DNA of 64,000 nt from Diphasiastrum complanatum. Its lineage: Eukaryota; Streptophyta; Lycopodiopsida; Lycopodiales; Lycopodiaceae. The DNA lies in assembly GCA_029204225.1 (NCBI GenBank), contig CM055097.1, positions 15,810,711-15,874,710 of the forward strand, written 5' to 3'. The notes beneath the pieces were generated by a model. The model made no database searches, was not told where the DNA came from, and worked only from the letters and a program-made list of their open reading frames with translations. A program made the translations under genes and the position numbers. Positions 24,371 through 35,672 of the stretch are shown one piece after another. How positions within the stretch are numbered: the first letter of the stretch is position 1; each line of letters starts with the position of its first letter.

Positions 24371-24816
24371 ATGTATGAAAGGTGAACTAAGTTTGTTGTC
24401 CCCCGTTAGTAGCCCTTGTCAGAGTCAAATTAGAAAATGCACAAAATCAATAAATTTTTGATAAAAGAGGCTATTTATTTATTCATTTAAAAAAAGTTTT
24501 CATCAATAGAGTTTGACAATACATGACCTAGAATCATGTAACTATTTATGTCCCTAGTGTGGCTGCCAAGTTGACTATGAGTATATTTTACCCACCAAAA
24601 AAATTGACAAAATATTGGTTGCATCACAATAATTATCTAAAAGTTTGAAACCTAGACTCTAGAGGAGCTCACCTCACACATTGTTTATGCAATTATTGTT
24701 TCAATGAGGACAATGAGTGTTGACAAGAACTAGTACTAGAATAAAGCCAAACACAAAACCCAAACTAGAAAAGGTGAATCAAATACAAGAAAAACCAGTT
24801 ATATGAAAGAGATTCA
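24371..24816. other. No feature recognised
   Basis: AT-rich sequence with no supported gene. Confidence 0.4.
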
Positions 24817-24861
24817 CATTCTCTTAATCTACTTAACATACTTAAGTAGATTAAGAGAATG
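24817..24861. repeat. Perfect 20-bp inverted repeat, 5-nt loop
   Basis: Left arm 24817-24836 begins CATTCTCTTAATC; right arm 24842-24861 is its exact reverse complement; the loop is CATAC. Twenty of twenty pairs, AT-rich. Confidence 0.95.
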
Positions 24862-26822
24862 AGACGAATTTATTCTATCTACACCTAGAAGCCACTACCT
24901 CAATGATATTGACTCGATGCTACTTAGTCGACCATATTACTGTTATCAATGAGAATAACCAAGTTGAAGTCAAAAAAGGTTAGGATGTAGACTTTGTGAT
25001 TGAAGTTTATAGAACCATAAATATTTAAAGAAGGGTATAAATAGATGTTGTGCTATAGGAATCACTTAAATCGATAACCTTTCAATCCACAATGGAAAAT
25101 GTTTCCACCTTAAATGTAAGCTCTATCTCAATAAACCTTTTTTTTGAAATAGTCATGAGAGCATTCTGCCAATCTAGTAACAATGTACAGCTAGCCCTTC
25201 AACTTAGTCAACCCCACCTCTACCTCATTTAATATTAAAACAATCAAGCTAGGCATAAATTGCAAAAGATAGGATTGGATTGAACATCGAGAAAATATAT
25301 ATAAAATTATTTGTGCCTTACATATGACTAGCTGGATTGTTGTCATCTCTTAACAATATATGTGATTATGCCTATTTTTATCTAATGTATTTTCTCCATC
25401 TATGTTTGTGCCCTAAACCCTCGAGCATTGATTGGATTGAACTCTCTCGCCAAATTTTGCACTTAGGTACTCTCAAACTATCGAATCTCCATCATGGTCA
25501 TTTTCCTATATTCCTTATAGCATTAAAATATGGCTTGAGGTTAACTTTGATATCACAAAGCCTCTTGTTTTCTAAATGTAACCTTCAACCTTGCAAACCT
25601 CTTCTTTCTCTAATTTTACAATGTGAACTACATTATGAAAATAGATCTGACATAAAAGAATCTAGGGGAGGAATTTCTCTATGCACTTGTTGACACATTT
25701 TAGGATCATTCTATGTAGGAAGAAGTAGATTTATTGTGCAACTTAAAAGCAAAGGGATGATCCTTCTAGAGAACTTTAGTGGTAGACCCAATACTTTTCA
25801 AGGCTCGAGGTTTTTTGTCTAAATGAGAAAGTCATCAAAAAAACCTTTCCCAAGTGTGAAAGATGTATAAGATAGTTTGCTTTATCGCCAATTTTTGTTT
25901 TCATGGCCCTCATTTCTTGACTTGTTTTTAAACGTAATATCTTCTTTCAACTTCTTTACAGGTGGCAACATGTAAAGTCATAATATATTGCATCATGCCT
26001 TGCATTTATTGTAACTCTAATGTATTAGCATCAAGTTTGCATAGTACAAATATCGACAACCAATAATTCTGAAAAAAATATGAAAAGACAAGAAAGCCTT
26101 TCAATCTTGCACCTTCCACGACAAACTCACAAGTCCACATTGCATGCAAGAGCCTCGAACTTAGAGAGGAAGGGAACCCTTTTATCCTTCCAACTATCAA
26201 AGCCATACACACCACCACTAAATGTCACTAGAAAGACCATTCTTCTATAAAAAGATTCCAAGATGGGCCATAATTCCTTGAGCCTCCTCATGGTGGGTAT
26301 TTTCTTGTCCTTTTGTATTGGAGAATAAATCTATTATTGATTTTTCCCATACATACAGTGGCTATAGAATTATGGGGATGACTTTAGGATGAACATTCAT
26401 TGAACTTTGTGGAAAGATCATTGAATATGCATCTTTGCCATATTGAAAGGGTGGTAAAGTCATGTCAAGGCTAGTAGGTCAAAAGCCTTAAATGAACAAC
26501 CCTTGAGTTTCAAGAAAATATCTTTACAAAGTGTATAAATGATGGGTGTGAATAAATTAGGAATTGAATGGATATAAATGCAGAAAAAGAATGTATGTTA
26601 AAGAATGTTAGATGATATTTTTTAAATTCACATACTATATTAACATCAAAATAATATATTTATTTTGAAAATTGTAAAAGCCATCTATCTTTAGGTTTGG
26701 GGGTCCAATGTCAAAACCACCCATTGTACACTTGTAATTAAGTGATCAGGCCAAATTAAGACTTGGATTAGCTCATGATAGTATAGATTTCTTACACTTG
26801 GCTTGATGGTAGAGGGCCGTGA
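24862..26822. other. Spacer, no gene recognised
   Basis: Short open frames (plus 25337-25693, minus 26218-26006) show no recognisable domain. Ends at the chromovirus 5' LTR. Confidence 0.4.
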
Positions 26823-27907
26823 TGTTACATACCTATGTAACTAGCAGTACTTCAGTGACCCCTATATGTCCTAAATGGCAAGTTACCCTTGGATAAGGTG
26901 TACCCTTAGGATTACAGGTAGGTGCCTTTGGATAAGGGCAAGCATGTGACTATACCTTGGTCGGAGGTATGGAATCAAGTTACCCTTGGATAAGGGGTAC
27001 TCTTAGGATTAAGGATATGTGCCTTTAGATTAAGGTACTAGTGTCCTTGGTAAAGGGCAGGTAGGTGTCTATGCCTTGATTGGAGGTATGGAACCTAGTG
27101 AGGTATTAGAAAGTCATTACCATGGGTGTATTGGCTATTTTTCTAACCTTGGGCCTCAACCTTGAACCAAATCACTTTATTGGTCTTGGACCAAATTATA
27201 CAAACACAACTTGGGCAATGAGACCTAGTAGAGGGTGCACTTCCAAGGGGTCCAGTGAGTTCCCAACTTCCACAAGAAAAGCATTCAAAAAGTCATAGGT
27301 TATGGAAGAAGTCTCTTGACCTTCCATAAGCCTATGAAGGTTCTTTAACTCCCCTAGGCCTATCTCTTTCTCATTGGTTGTGCATGGAACTCTATAGTGT
27401 CTTGGAATGCGCCAATTACCATCTATATGAGGGGAGGAGGGCGCCCATTGGGGGGAGGAGAGATCTCTCTTGTTTGTTATGCTTATGCTCTAGTGTGGCT
27501 ACTAGTGTATAGAGTGTTTTCTTGTGTCTAGTATGCTTAGGGTTTGGATCTTGCTTATGGTATGGGACATAAGTAGGGTTTGGATCTTGAGTATGCTATG
27601 GTGTGTGGTGGTATGCTTGTGATTAGCTATTAGTTAGCAAGGGGGTGCTAGATTAGCCTAGATGCAGGATTGCATGTGCTAGCTATGGTTGGGTGGTGAA
27701 TACTTGAGGCCACTTGTTATCTACCTTTGCGATTAAGATTAGGGACATAGGTGGAGGAGAGATCCATGGAGGCTTGAAGATCCTTACTTGCAGGTGGAGG
27801 CATCCTAGCTTGGAGTTGGGGAGCATCTTGGAGCTTGCAAGTTACTTGGAGGACCTTTGGAGGCACTACCTTTGAATTAGGAGGACTTCTTGACTTCATT
27901 TGTAATA
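26823..27907 (+). repeat. 5' LTR of the chromovirus
   Basis: TGTTACATAC to TTTGTAATA. Contains repeated internal units of the type TACCCTTGGATAAGG(G)TACCCTTAGGATTA and AGGTATGGAAxxxAGT (two to three times between 26880 and 27110). Those units also appear in the 3' LTR. Confidence 0.85.
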
Positions 27908-28966
27908 GTGGTATCAAAGCTAGACAAAGGATGGTAATCTTTCTAACCTTCTTCAAGTTCTATTAAGATCACAAACTAAATTTTTTTTGGGAAAGATTAT
28001 TGGCTTTTCTAGTAGTAGGAAGCTTGTAATCAAAGTACCCAATAAATCTAGTTCTCTTGTTAAAGTGTAGTGATACTTATAGAATTGTTTAGGGGCTGAT
28101 TTTTTATTATGTTAGAGAAGTTTGAATGTGGGCTTTTGGTTTAGAATCTTTTTAAAAAAGGATTTGTAAAATGGTTAGAGGAAGTCTTCCTTTGCATCCA
28201 CAATTTTTTTTTTTTGAAAAAGATTGATTCTAGTTTGTGTTTTTTTTTATCAAAGCTAGTGTTTTTTTTGCATAAATGAAGTGTTAAAACTTTTGATTTT
28301 TAGTTTGAAGTTCTGTTTTTCAGACCTGTAAATCTAAAAATCAGATCTGAAAAGTGAAGTTTTTGTAAGGACTTCATTAGTCATACCTTTCTACCTACTC
28401 GTATAATGTTATTGGCAATGTAGGAAGGTTGAAGGTAGTGTAACTTTATGCATAAAAAAGAGTTTCAAGTTCTGTGTTTTGTAATTTTAAAGTTTTGATT
28501 TTCAGACCTGTAAATCTAAAAAACAGATCTGAAAAGTGAAGTTTTCATAGAACTTCATTAGTTTCTCATTTCTAGTCACTAGTTTCATGAACTTGAAGAA
28601 CTAGGAAAGTGATGTGAAAATTTGTGTTGAATTTGAAATGACAAATGGAAATAGAATTGGAATGGGAACTTTATGTAAACATTAGTTTGAAGTAGTTAAT
28701 TGAAGTTTACATAAAGATTTATTTTTATTTTTGCTTTGGATTGAGGCAAAAGTAGGAAATTGATTGTTGTAGTTTTCTCTTAAGCTTGGATTGAGCTTGC
28801 AAAAAGTAGGCTTGGAATGAGCTTACAAACAATAAGTATTGAATGAGTAGAAGTAAATGCTTTTATTTGCATTGGATTATGTAAGAATTGAAGCATTTCT
28901 ATCATTCTAATTGGAATTACTTGTTGTTGTATTTGCATAATAGGAACACACACACAAGCAACTCCA
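27908..28966 (+). other. Chromovirus leader with PBS
   Basis: TGGTATCAAAGC at about 27909-27920, then about 1 kb of non-coding leader. The leader contains two related segments (TTTTTCAGACCTGTAAATCT around 28318 and 28502), each followed by AGATCTGAAAAGTGAAGTTT, which is an internal duplication of about 190 bp spacing. Confidence 0.65.
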
Positions 28967-29830
28967 ATGGATCAAACCAATGAAAACCCATCATTTAAGC
29001 TATCAAACCCATCCAATGTGGCACAAGCTCTTCAACTTTTATACCAAAAAATTCAAGCCACTAATAAACAACTTCTTGAAACTAATCAAAGGCACCAAGA
29101 CTTAATGTCTAGGTTAGCCAACCAGAAGAAGCATGTAGTTCCACCTCCCGTAAAATTGTTTAAGGGGGAGAAGAAAGATAGGAACTTGCAGTGGTAAGTT
29201 CATGGCTTAATGTATGGAACAAATACTTTGGCATGAGTCAATCCCCTGAATGTGAAAAGTTGTCCACTATAACTATGTTCCTTGAAGGAAGAGCCTTAGT
29301 ATGGTGGGATGACCTAGTTGCAAAAGGCAATCAACCTTGTACATGGGATGATTTTTGCATAGTTTTTAAGGAATACTTCCTACCACTATTAGATGACCAT
29401 TAACACTTTCAAAAGTTGAGTCATTGAACAATGAATAAAGGTCTGGAACAATTTATTCAAGATTTTCATGAGTACCTGAATCCACTTTATAGTGACATTC
29501 CACCAAAGGTACAAACGTTAATGTTTATTGATGGGTTACCAAAAGATTACCAAGTGAATGTTCGTAGGAACCATCCAAAAACCCTAGAGGATGCTATTAG
29601 GGCTGCAAAGTATTTTGATGACACACCTAAGCCATCTAGGGGTCACCAGCCTAATGAGCCAAGGAAGGATAGGGAAGCTGTTAATAAAACACATCCCAAT
29701 TCCAACAATCCTAAAAAACCAAGAAAAACTGTAAAAAACATCAGGTTGGCAAAGATATAGCTGAAGCTCGTAAGAAGAATCTATGCTTCAAGTGCAATGG
29801 TGAGGGTCACCTTGCACAAGATTGTGTCAA
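28967..29830 (+). pseudogene. Chromovirus gag with zinc knuckle
   Basis: ATG at 28967 (MDQTNENPSF). Capsid-type region in three frames: ALVWWDDLVAKGNQPCTWDD (29290-29350) and LEQFIQDFHEYLNPLYSD, then FIDGLPKDYQVNVRR (29520-29570). The CCHC knuckle CFKCNGEGHLAQDC is near 29784-29826. Frameshifts near 29195 and 29760 and stops TAA and TGA near 29401-29428 break it. Usual position and motifs for a gypsy gag. Confidence 0.8.
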
Positions 29831-29899
29831 AAAACTAGTTTCTACCTCAGGTAATCTATCTCGAAGTAATGAGATGGATGTATGTTTCCTTAGTTCTTT

Positions 29900-32365
29900 A
29901 GTTTTTGGACCTAATGACCTTATTTGCATTAAAAGTAAAGTTAAAGATCAAGTTGTTAATATTCTTTTTGACACAGGATCCACTCATAACTTTATTAATG
30001 TAAATTTGGTGTAGACGCTAAACCTTCCTACCAGAAAAAGTGATAAAAAATATTGTGTGACAATGGCATCGAGAATCAATTTCGCGTTTATAAATTATGT
30101 CGTTCCTGATGTAGAATTGCACATACATGATTACTCTAAAAACTAGAATTCCATATTGTTGCATTAGCTAATGTGGATATTGTTCTCGGGCAACAATGGC
30201 ATTTTGATAAAAATAAGTCATTGACAAATTGATTTTGTTGAAAAATCTTTAACTATTATGCATGAGGATTCTTTGATTAAGATCAAGGCTAGTTTAAGTG
30301 TTAACACTAAAAATGTTGATTCTTATTCTAAACAGGAACTTGATTCAATAATGAAGAATTCTAATTTTAAAGTTTATTTATGTCTTCACAATGATTTCGT
30401 TTGCTTCAATGATAATAAACTTAACATAAATGTCATGAATATACCCAGCGAGAACACTATAGAGTTTGAAGCTTATAATGAACTTAGGCAGAAATTCAAT
30501 GATGTTTTTATAGACCTTCCTGTAGATTTACCACCCGAAAGGACAATTGATCATAAAATTGAACTTATACTTGGTTCAATTCCAATCGCACATCGTCTTT
30601 ATCAAATGAGTGCATCGGAAGAGGCTGAGGTAAATAGACAATTACATGATTACCTGAAGAAGGGGTGGGTACAACCTAGTAAGTCTCCTTGGGCGTCACT
30701 AGTGGTTTTGGTGGCCAAGAAGGATGGGACTATAAGGTTTTGCATAGATTATAAGAAATTGAACAAGGTAACCATTAAGAATAGATATCCACTACCGCGG
30801 ATGGATGACCTAATAGATTATCTGGGTGGTGCTAAGTACTTTACCAAGATAGATCTAAGGTCGTGATACCACCATATATGTATTAGAGTAGAAGATATAC
30901 CAAAAACGGGTTTTCGAACTCACTTTGGACACTATGAATTTTTGGTGTTGCCTTTAACCAATGCACCAGAAACTTTCCAACAGATGATGAACGATTTGTT
31001 CAGGCCATATTTGGTAATATTTGTAGTGGTATTCTTAGATGATATATTAGTGTTTAGTAACATAAAGAGCATCTTAGGTTTGCCCAGGACATCCTAAGAT
31101 GGGAAAAGCTATTTGCCAAAGAGTCTAAGTGTGACTTTTTTGCTAAGGAGTTGTCCTACTTAGGACATAAGATTTTTGAACAAGGTGTGAAGATCTAGCC
31201 CGATCGTATCCATAAGGTTATTGATTGTCCTATTCTTACCACAGTTCAGAAAATCAAGTCTTTCTTGGGGTTTGTAGGATTTTTTCATCGGCATATACCA
31301 GAATTTGCTCGATTGGCATTTCTTCTTACCCAGGCCTTAAAAGGCTATAAGAAACTAAGCTGGAGGGCTAAGAGTCCACTAGTGCAGTGGACGGAGGATA
31401 TGAATAATTGTTTTGAGTTGCTTAAAAAAAGTGTTACTTCAGCACCAATACTAATCTTTGGTGATCCTAATAAGACTTTTGTGGTTAGGACCGATGCCAG
31501 TGATTATGCTATTGGAGCTATTTTGACGTAGGATGGACATCTTGTTGCTTATGAAAGGATCATTCAAAATTAGACGGTCAAACAAAAAGGACCAATCAGA
31601 CGATGGAGGATATGCTACAAACATATGTGGGCCATTGACAGTCTGATTGGGAAAATTACCTTCCACTAGTGGAATTTGCATATAATAGTGCAAAACACTC
31701 AGTGACCGGATTCAGCCCTTTCATGCTTATGTATGGTTATCAACCTCAATCACCGATTAGTGTTGGCATGAACAATCTTAGGGTGCAAGCCACAACTGAT
31801 TTTCTTGTGGATATGCAAGAAATGTTATAGTTGGCTAAAGATAGCATAAGAAGTGCCCAATATAGGGCAAGGCAAGAGTGTTGATCTATCTTGGAAGCAC
31901 AAGGTATTCATGGTCAACGACTGGGTATTTTTGAAGGTACCTAGTCACTCTAGGGGTTTGAAAACTAGTAAGAGTGCAAAGTTAGCGCCTAGGTATTGCG
32001 GCCCTTTTAAGGTTATCCAAGTGATAAACAAGGTCGCATACAAACTAGACCTTCCAGCTAACAATGGAATTCATCTTGTTTTCCATGTTAGTAAGTTGAA
32101 ACCCTTGTTGGGGGTTGGGGAAACCCTGGTCCCTATGGAAGCTCCACAGGGGAAACCCTGTGGAGCTTCTTCGTGATGAGTCCACGAGTGGACCACCTGA
32201 ACTCGAGGTGATTGTTAATAGCTGGCTAAAAACTCTAAGGAATAGAGTGCTTCAAAAAATTTTAGTTTGATGGAGGGGCAAATTAGAAGAAGAGGATACC
32301 TGGGAAAAGGAGGCTAATCTCCAGAAGAATTTTCCAACTTATTTCCTACAAGGAAAAATTTAAGT
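29900..32365 (+). pseudogene. Chromovirus pol (protease-RT-RNase H/integrase remnant-chromodomain)
   Basis: Protease LFDTGSTHNFI near 29970. The RT from about 30480 contains [50 protein letters not shown] and [10 protein letters not shown] (FLDD, active-site variant of YxDD). Stops occur at 30864 (TGA), 31197 (TAG) and 31528 (TAG). RNase H starts with VVRTDASDYAIGAIL, then a deletion leads to an integrase C-terminal part (ENYLPLVEFAYNSAKHSV in another frame). The end carries ARYCGPF-like [20 protein letters not shown] and a chromodomain-type motif EEEDTWEKEANLQ near 32300. Most TAG stops stand where Gln is expected. Not functional. Confidence 0.85.
32138..32169. repeat. Perfect 14-bp hairpin with GAAA loop
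   Basis: GAAGCTCCACAGGG (32138-32151), GAAA, CCCTGTGGAGCTTC (32156-32169). It lies in the linker between the integrase end and the chromodomain; an upstream GGGGAAACCCTGG (32117-32129) is a partial direct copy of its centre. Confidence 0.9.
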
Positions 32366-32379
32366 TTAGGGGGAAGGAA
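32365..32379 (+). other. Chromovirus polypurine tract
   Basis: AGTTTAGGGGGAAGGAA directly before the 3' LTR start TGTTACAT. Confidence 0.7.
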
Positions 32380-33488
32380 TGTTACATACATATGCCACTA
32401 GCAGTACTTCAGTTACCCCTATATATCCATTTAGTGTTGGGGGCTAAATGGCAAGTTACCCTTGAATAAGGTGTACCCTTAGGATTAAGGGTAGGTGCCT
32501 TTGGATAAGGGCAGACAAGTGACTATACCTTGGTCGGAGGTATGGAATCAAGTTACCCTTAAATAATGGGTACCCTTAGGACTAAGGTGTGCCTTTAGAT
32601 TAAGGTACTAGTGTCCTTGTTAAGGGCAGGTAGGTGGCTATGCCTTGGTCAGAGGTATGGAACGTAGTGAGGTGTTAGAAAGTCATTACCATGGGTGTAT
32701 TGGCTATTTTTCTAAACCTTGGGCCTCAACCTTGAACTATATCACTTATTGGTCTTGAAACAAAGTATACAAGCACAACTTGGGCAATGGGACCTAGTAG
32801 GAGGGTGCAGTTCCAAGGTGTCCATTGAGTCCCCAACTCCCACAAGAAAAGTATTCAAAGAGTCATAGGTTATGGAAGAAGTCTCTTGACCTTCCATAAG
32901 CCTTTGAAGGTTCTTTAACCCCCCTAGGCCTTTCTCTTTCTCATTGGTTGTGCACGGAACTCCATAGTGTATTGGAGGGTGCCAATTGCCATCTATATGA
33001 GGGGAGGAGGGCACCCATTGGGGGAAGGAGAGATTGTTCTTATTTGCTATGCTTGCTAGTGTATGCTCTAGTGTGGCTACTAGTGTTTAGAGTGTTTCTT
33101 GTGTGTAGTATGCTTAGGGTTTGGATCTTGCTTATGGTATGAGACATAAGTAGGGTTTGGATGTTGAGTATGTTATGGTGTGTGGTGGTATGCTTGTGGT
33201 TAGTTATTGGCTAGCAAGGGGGTGCTAGATTAGCCTAGATGCAAGATTGCATGTACTAGCTAGCTATGGTTGGGCGGTGAATACTTGAGGCCACTTGTTA
33301 TCTACCTTTGTGATTAAGATTAGCGACACAAGTGGAGGAGAGATTCATGGAGGCTTGAAGATCCTTACTTGCGGGTGGAGGCATCCTAGCTTGGAGTTGG
33401 GGAGCATCTTGGAGCTTGCAGGTTACTTGGAGGACCTTTGAAGACACTACCTTTGGATTAGGAGGACTTCCTGACTTCATTTGTAATA
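32380..33488 (+). repeat. 3' LTR of the chromovirus
   Basis: TGTTACATAC to TTTGTAATA, 1,109 bp, aligned over its length with 26823-27907. Confidence 0.85.
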
Positions 33489-34590
33489 AGTGACATTGCA
33501 CCTCATAATCTCATTTGTCAATCGGGGACCAATCATAGTGAAGGATGCTCCAAAATGATCCAATCAATGTAAAAGGTGGCATGTAGGTGGTCCAATTAAT
33601 GCAAGAGGTGATTTTAGAGAGGTCCAATCATTGAGTTTCATTGCCACTCATCATGGTTCTCTCCTGCTATGAGTGAGAGTGAGATTGAGTGCATACTTGG
33701 CTTTTTGATGAGATATTTGGAGCGTATGAGTCCAATACTTAGTTTTTTCTTGACATTCTCTCTCTACCCAGGAGCTAGATGTTGTATTCTCTCTCTACCC
33801 AAGAACTAGATGTTGTATTCGCTCTCTACCCGAGAGCAAGCCATTTCTATACTTAGTTTTTTCATCCAAAGTTGTCTCTCATTGTGTATGATGAATAGTG
33901 AGTGATAGATGCATGTATTGAGTGTTAATTAGATTTACTATATTTGGTTGTTATCGGTCATCTTGTTGGATTAGACTGATTAGTCGCAGCCATAGTTGGA
34001 GCTTTGGAGCCTATAGAGGAAAGAGAGCAAAAGAAGAGAAAAGATGACCCTCGCGGACATGTCATTGGAAATAGTTGCAAAGGTTGTGGCATCCTGCGTG
34101 CGTAAGCCCATGGCCCAATGAGCACTTGTAAATAAATAATTTTGGACACAAACTTGATTTTGGGCCATGTAATTAAAATAATATTAGAAGGCCAAAGTTA
34201 AGCTTAAACTTAAGTTTCTAAGTTTTGTAAACTAGTCAAAGTCAAATGGTGGTAGGTGGGGTTGTTTCTTTCTACACCATAGATTTGTTTGTGCTTCTTG
34301 TGAAGGGTGTGGATTTCAATCCCACCTTCTTACAAGTTGCCAATAGGAAGCCAGGGGCAAGGGCCACCCCAAAGATAAAAAGGCACCATTTGTAACCATT
34401 TTTCATGCTTAATGAGAAGGAGGAGGCTCTTCTATTTTGGAGAGCCAAAGCATCCTCATTTGCTAATCCCTCATGCTAATGCTCTTGTGGTGTTTTCTCG
34501 GATCATATAGCAGAAGAGGAATCAGTATCAGATCTCTTATCCTTATCATCAGGGAGCATCGAATGCGGCACCACGATATGGAACGCGAAA
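33489..34590 (+). other. Possible gypsy LTR/leader with a short minisatellite
   Basis: Noncoding sequence between the chromovirus and a gypsy gag-protease fragment. Three ~33-bp units containing CTCTCTACCC(A/G)AGA(A/G)CTAGATGTTGTATTC lie at about 33758-33838. The stretch ending CATATAGCA near 34511 followed by a weak GTATCAGATC could be an LTR end and primer binding site, but no second LTR is present to prove it. Confidence 0.35.
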
Positions 34591-34600
34591 TAATCAACAG

Positions 34601-35437
34601 TGAATGGCCCTACCTACACCACTCAAGCTTGGTACCAGTGGACCCTTGAACTTGATCACAGTACAACCAACATCGGTTTTAGGAAGGACATCATTGAAAA
34701 ACACAATTCCCAATGTTTTAGTGTTAGCAGTTGTGTGAGCACAGAAACAAAAGCAAGTGGCCCCATTACCACCCTCCTTAATATCAATGGCAGATGATCA
34801 ACCCTTAGCTGCAGGACCCTATAAGAATATGAGGGAAGAAGGAAGACAATACCACAAGATACGCCATTGGGTATAGAGAGCACAAGCCGAGGAAGCTGCA
34901 TGAACAAGAGAAAGCCTTGCAGAACCTCGCATTACAGAAGAACCAACAACACCACCAACGGGCTCACCATTGCGAACAAATCAGAACGACTATTTGCACC
35001 ATCATGAACTACCCTTCCACATGGGAGAGCCGAGGTTCCACACATAGGAGTGCTCACAAGTTTGCTATCTAGCTGTGTGAACTTTTTCCTCAGAGAGTTA
35101 CTACGAATTGCACCTCAAGCCAAGAGCATCCTAGTTAAATGGGCCAAAACGGAACAAGAATCAACAGTAGAAGAGCGCCTATATTGTGTGGGCTACGAAG
35201 GAACCAGCAATGTCCTCCAAGTAGGAGCAGCATGGGAGAGTGAACAACATAACATCACACTGCCAATCAAGCACAAGAGATACGAGGATGAAGTTCTGGT
35301 AGTAGATCGAGGATCGGCGGCAATCAACTTGATAGACTCCACTACTTTGTATCAGAAATGGGGTCTGCAAGGGTTGAAGCCAGCAAGATTCGCCATCAAA
35401 CTAACAAATCAATCATATGTAAAACCAAAGGGAATAT
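34601..35437 (+). pseudogene. Gypsy gag-protease fragment
   Basis: The upstream part (34601-35030) reads as a Pro-rich gag-like segment with several stops. The ORF 35050-35439 ends with LVVDRGSAAINLIDSTTLYQ and LKPARFAIKLTNQSYVKPKG. This matches the gypsy aspartic protease layout (D-x-GS-x-x-N and the following K-P-x-x-F...A/DQS...P-x-G), with DRGSA in place of DGGSG. Coding continues until about 35437, where the orientation of the element flips. Confidence 0.55.
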
Positions 35438-35672
35438 GATGCACAACTACCTAGGGTGAGATGCCTTTCATTTCTTTATAGGACCAAGCAAAGACATGCC
35501 GATATTTGTGCAGGAGTTTTTTAAGCTGTCCGCGTTGTTCATGATTGCGATGAGCCCCAACATGGACAATATATTCGTTACTTTCTTGTGGCTCGCTCAG
35601 GGCAAGAGTGATGGTTCGGGCAGGGGGTGCGAAAAAAACGAGCACAAAAAAGCGAGCGTCGAGTGAGCTCAA
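35430..35672 (-). pseudogene. Gypsy RT N-terminal fragment in inverted orientation
   Basis: Minus strand QLKKLLHKYRHVFAWSYKEM followed by KGISP and VVVHHIP. This is the region just upstream of the RT core in many plant gypsy elements (L-x-x-Y-x-D-VFAWSY-x-D-(M/L)-x-G-I-x-P). It directly abuts the plus-strand protease fragment, so an inversion or a head-to-head junction lies near 35430-35440. Confidence 0.65.

Larger units (their letters stand above)
26823..33488 (+). mobile_element. Ty3/gypsy chromovirus, full length but defective
   Basis: Two LTRs (26823-27907 and 32380-33488), a TGGTATCAAAGC primer binding site just inside the 5' LTR, gag, protease, RT, part of RNase H and integrase, a chromodomain-like end and a polypurine tract (TTTAGGGGGAAGGAA) before the 3' LTR. 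Flanks CGTGA and AGTGA fit a 5-bp target duplication with one change. LTR divergence is considerable (many substitutions and several indels), so the insertion is old. A large deletion joins RNase H (about 31555) to the integrase C-terminal part (about 31590). Confidence 0.9.

Noticed and set aside
27717-27956. Minus-strand frame repeated at 33298-33501
   Set aside because: Two copies of the same LTR sequence; no coding meaning.
32160-32200. Hammerhead ribozyme (GTGATGAGTCCACGAGTGGAC)
   Set aside because: The core would need CTGATGA and a GAAA after stem II; the first base is G, stem II closes on a GA loop, and no GAAA follows. The stretch reads as ordinary chromovirus coding sequence.
33758-33840. 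CRISPR-like repeat array
   Set aside because: Three contiguous units without spacers, in a eukaryotic repeat region; a simple minisatellite.
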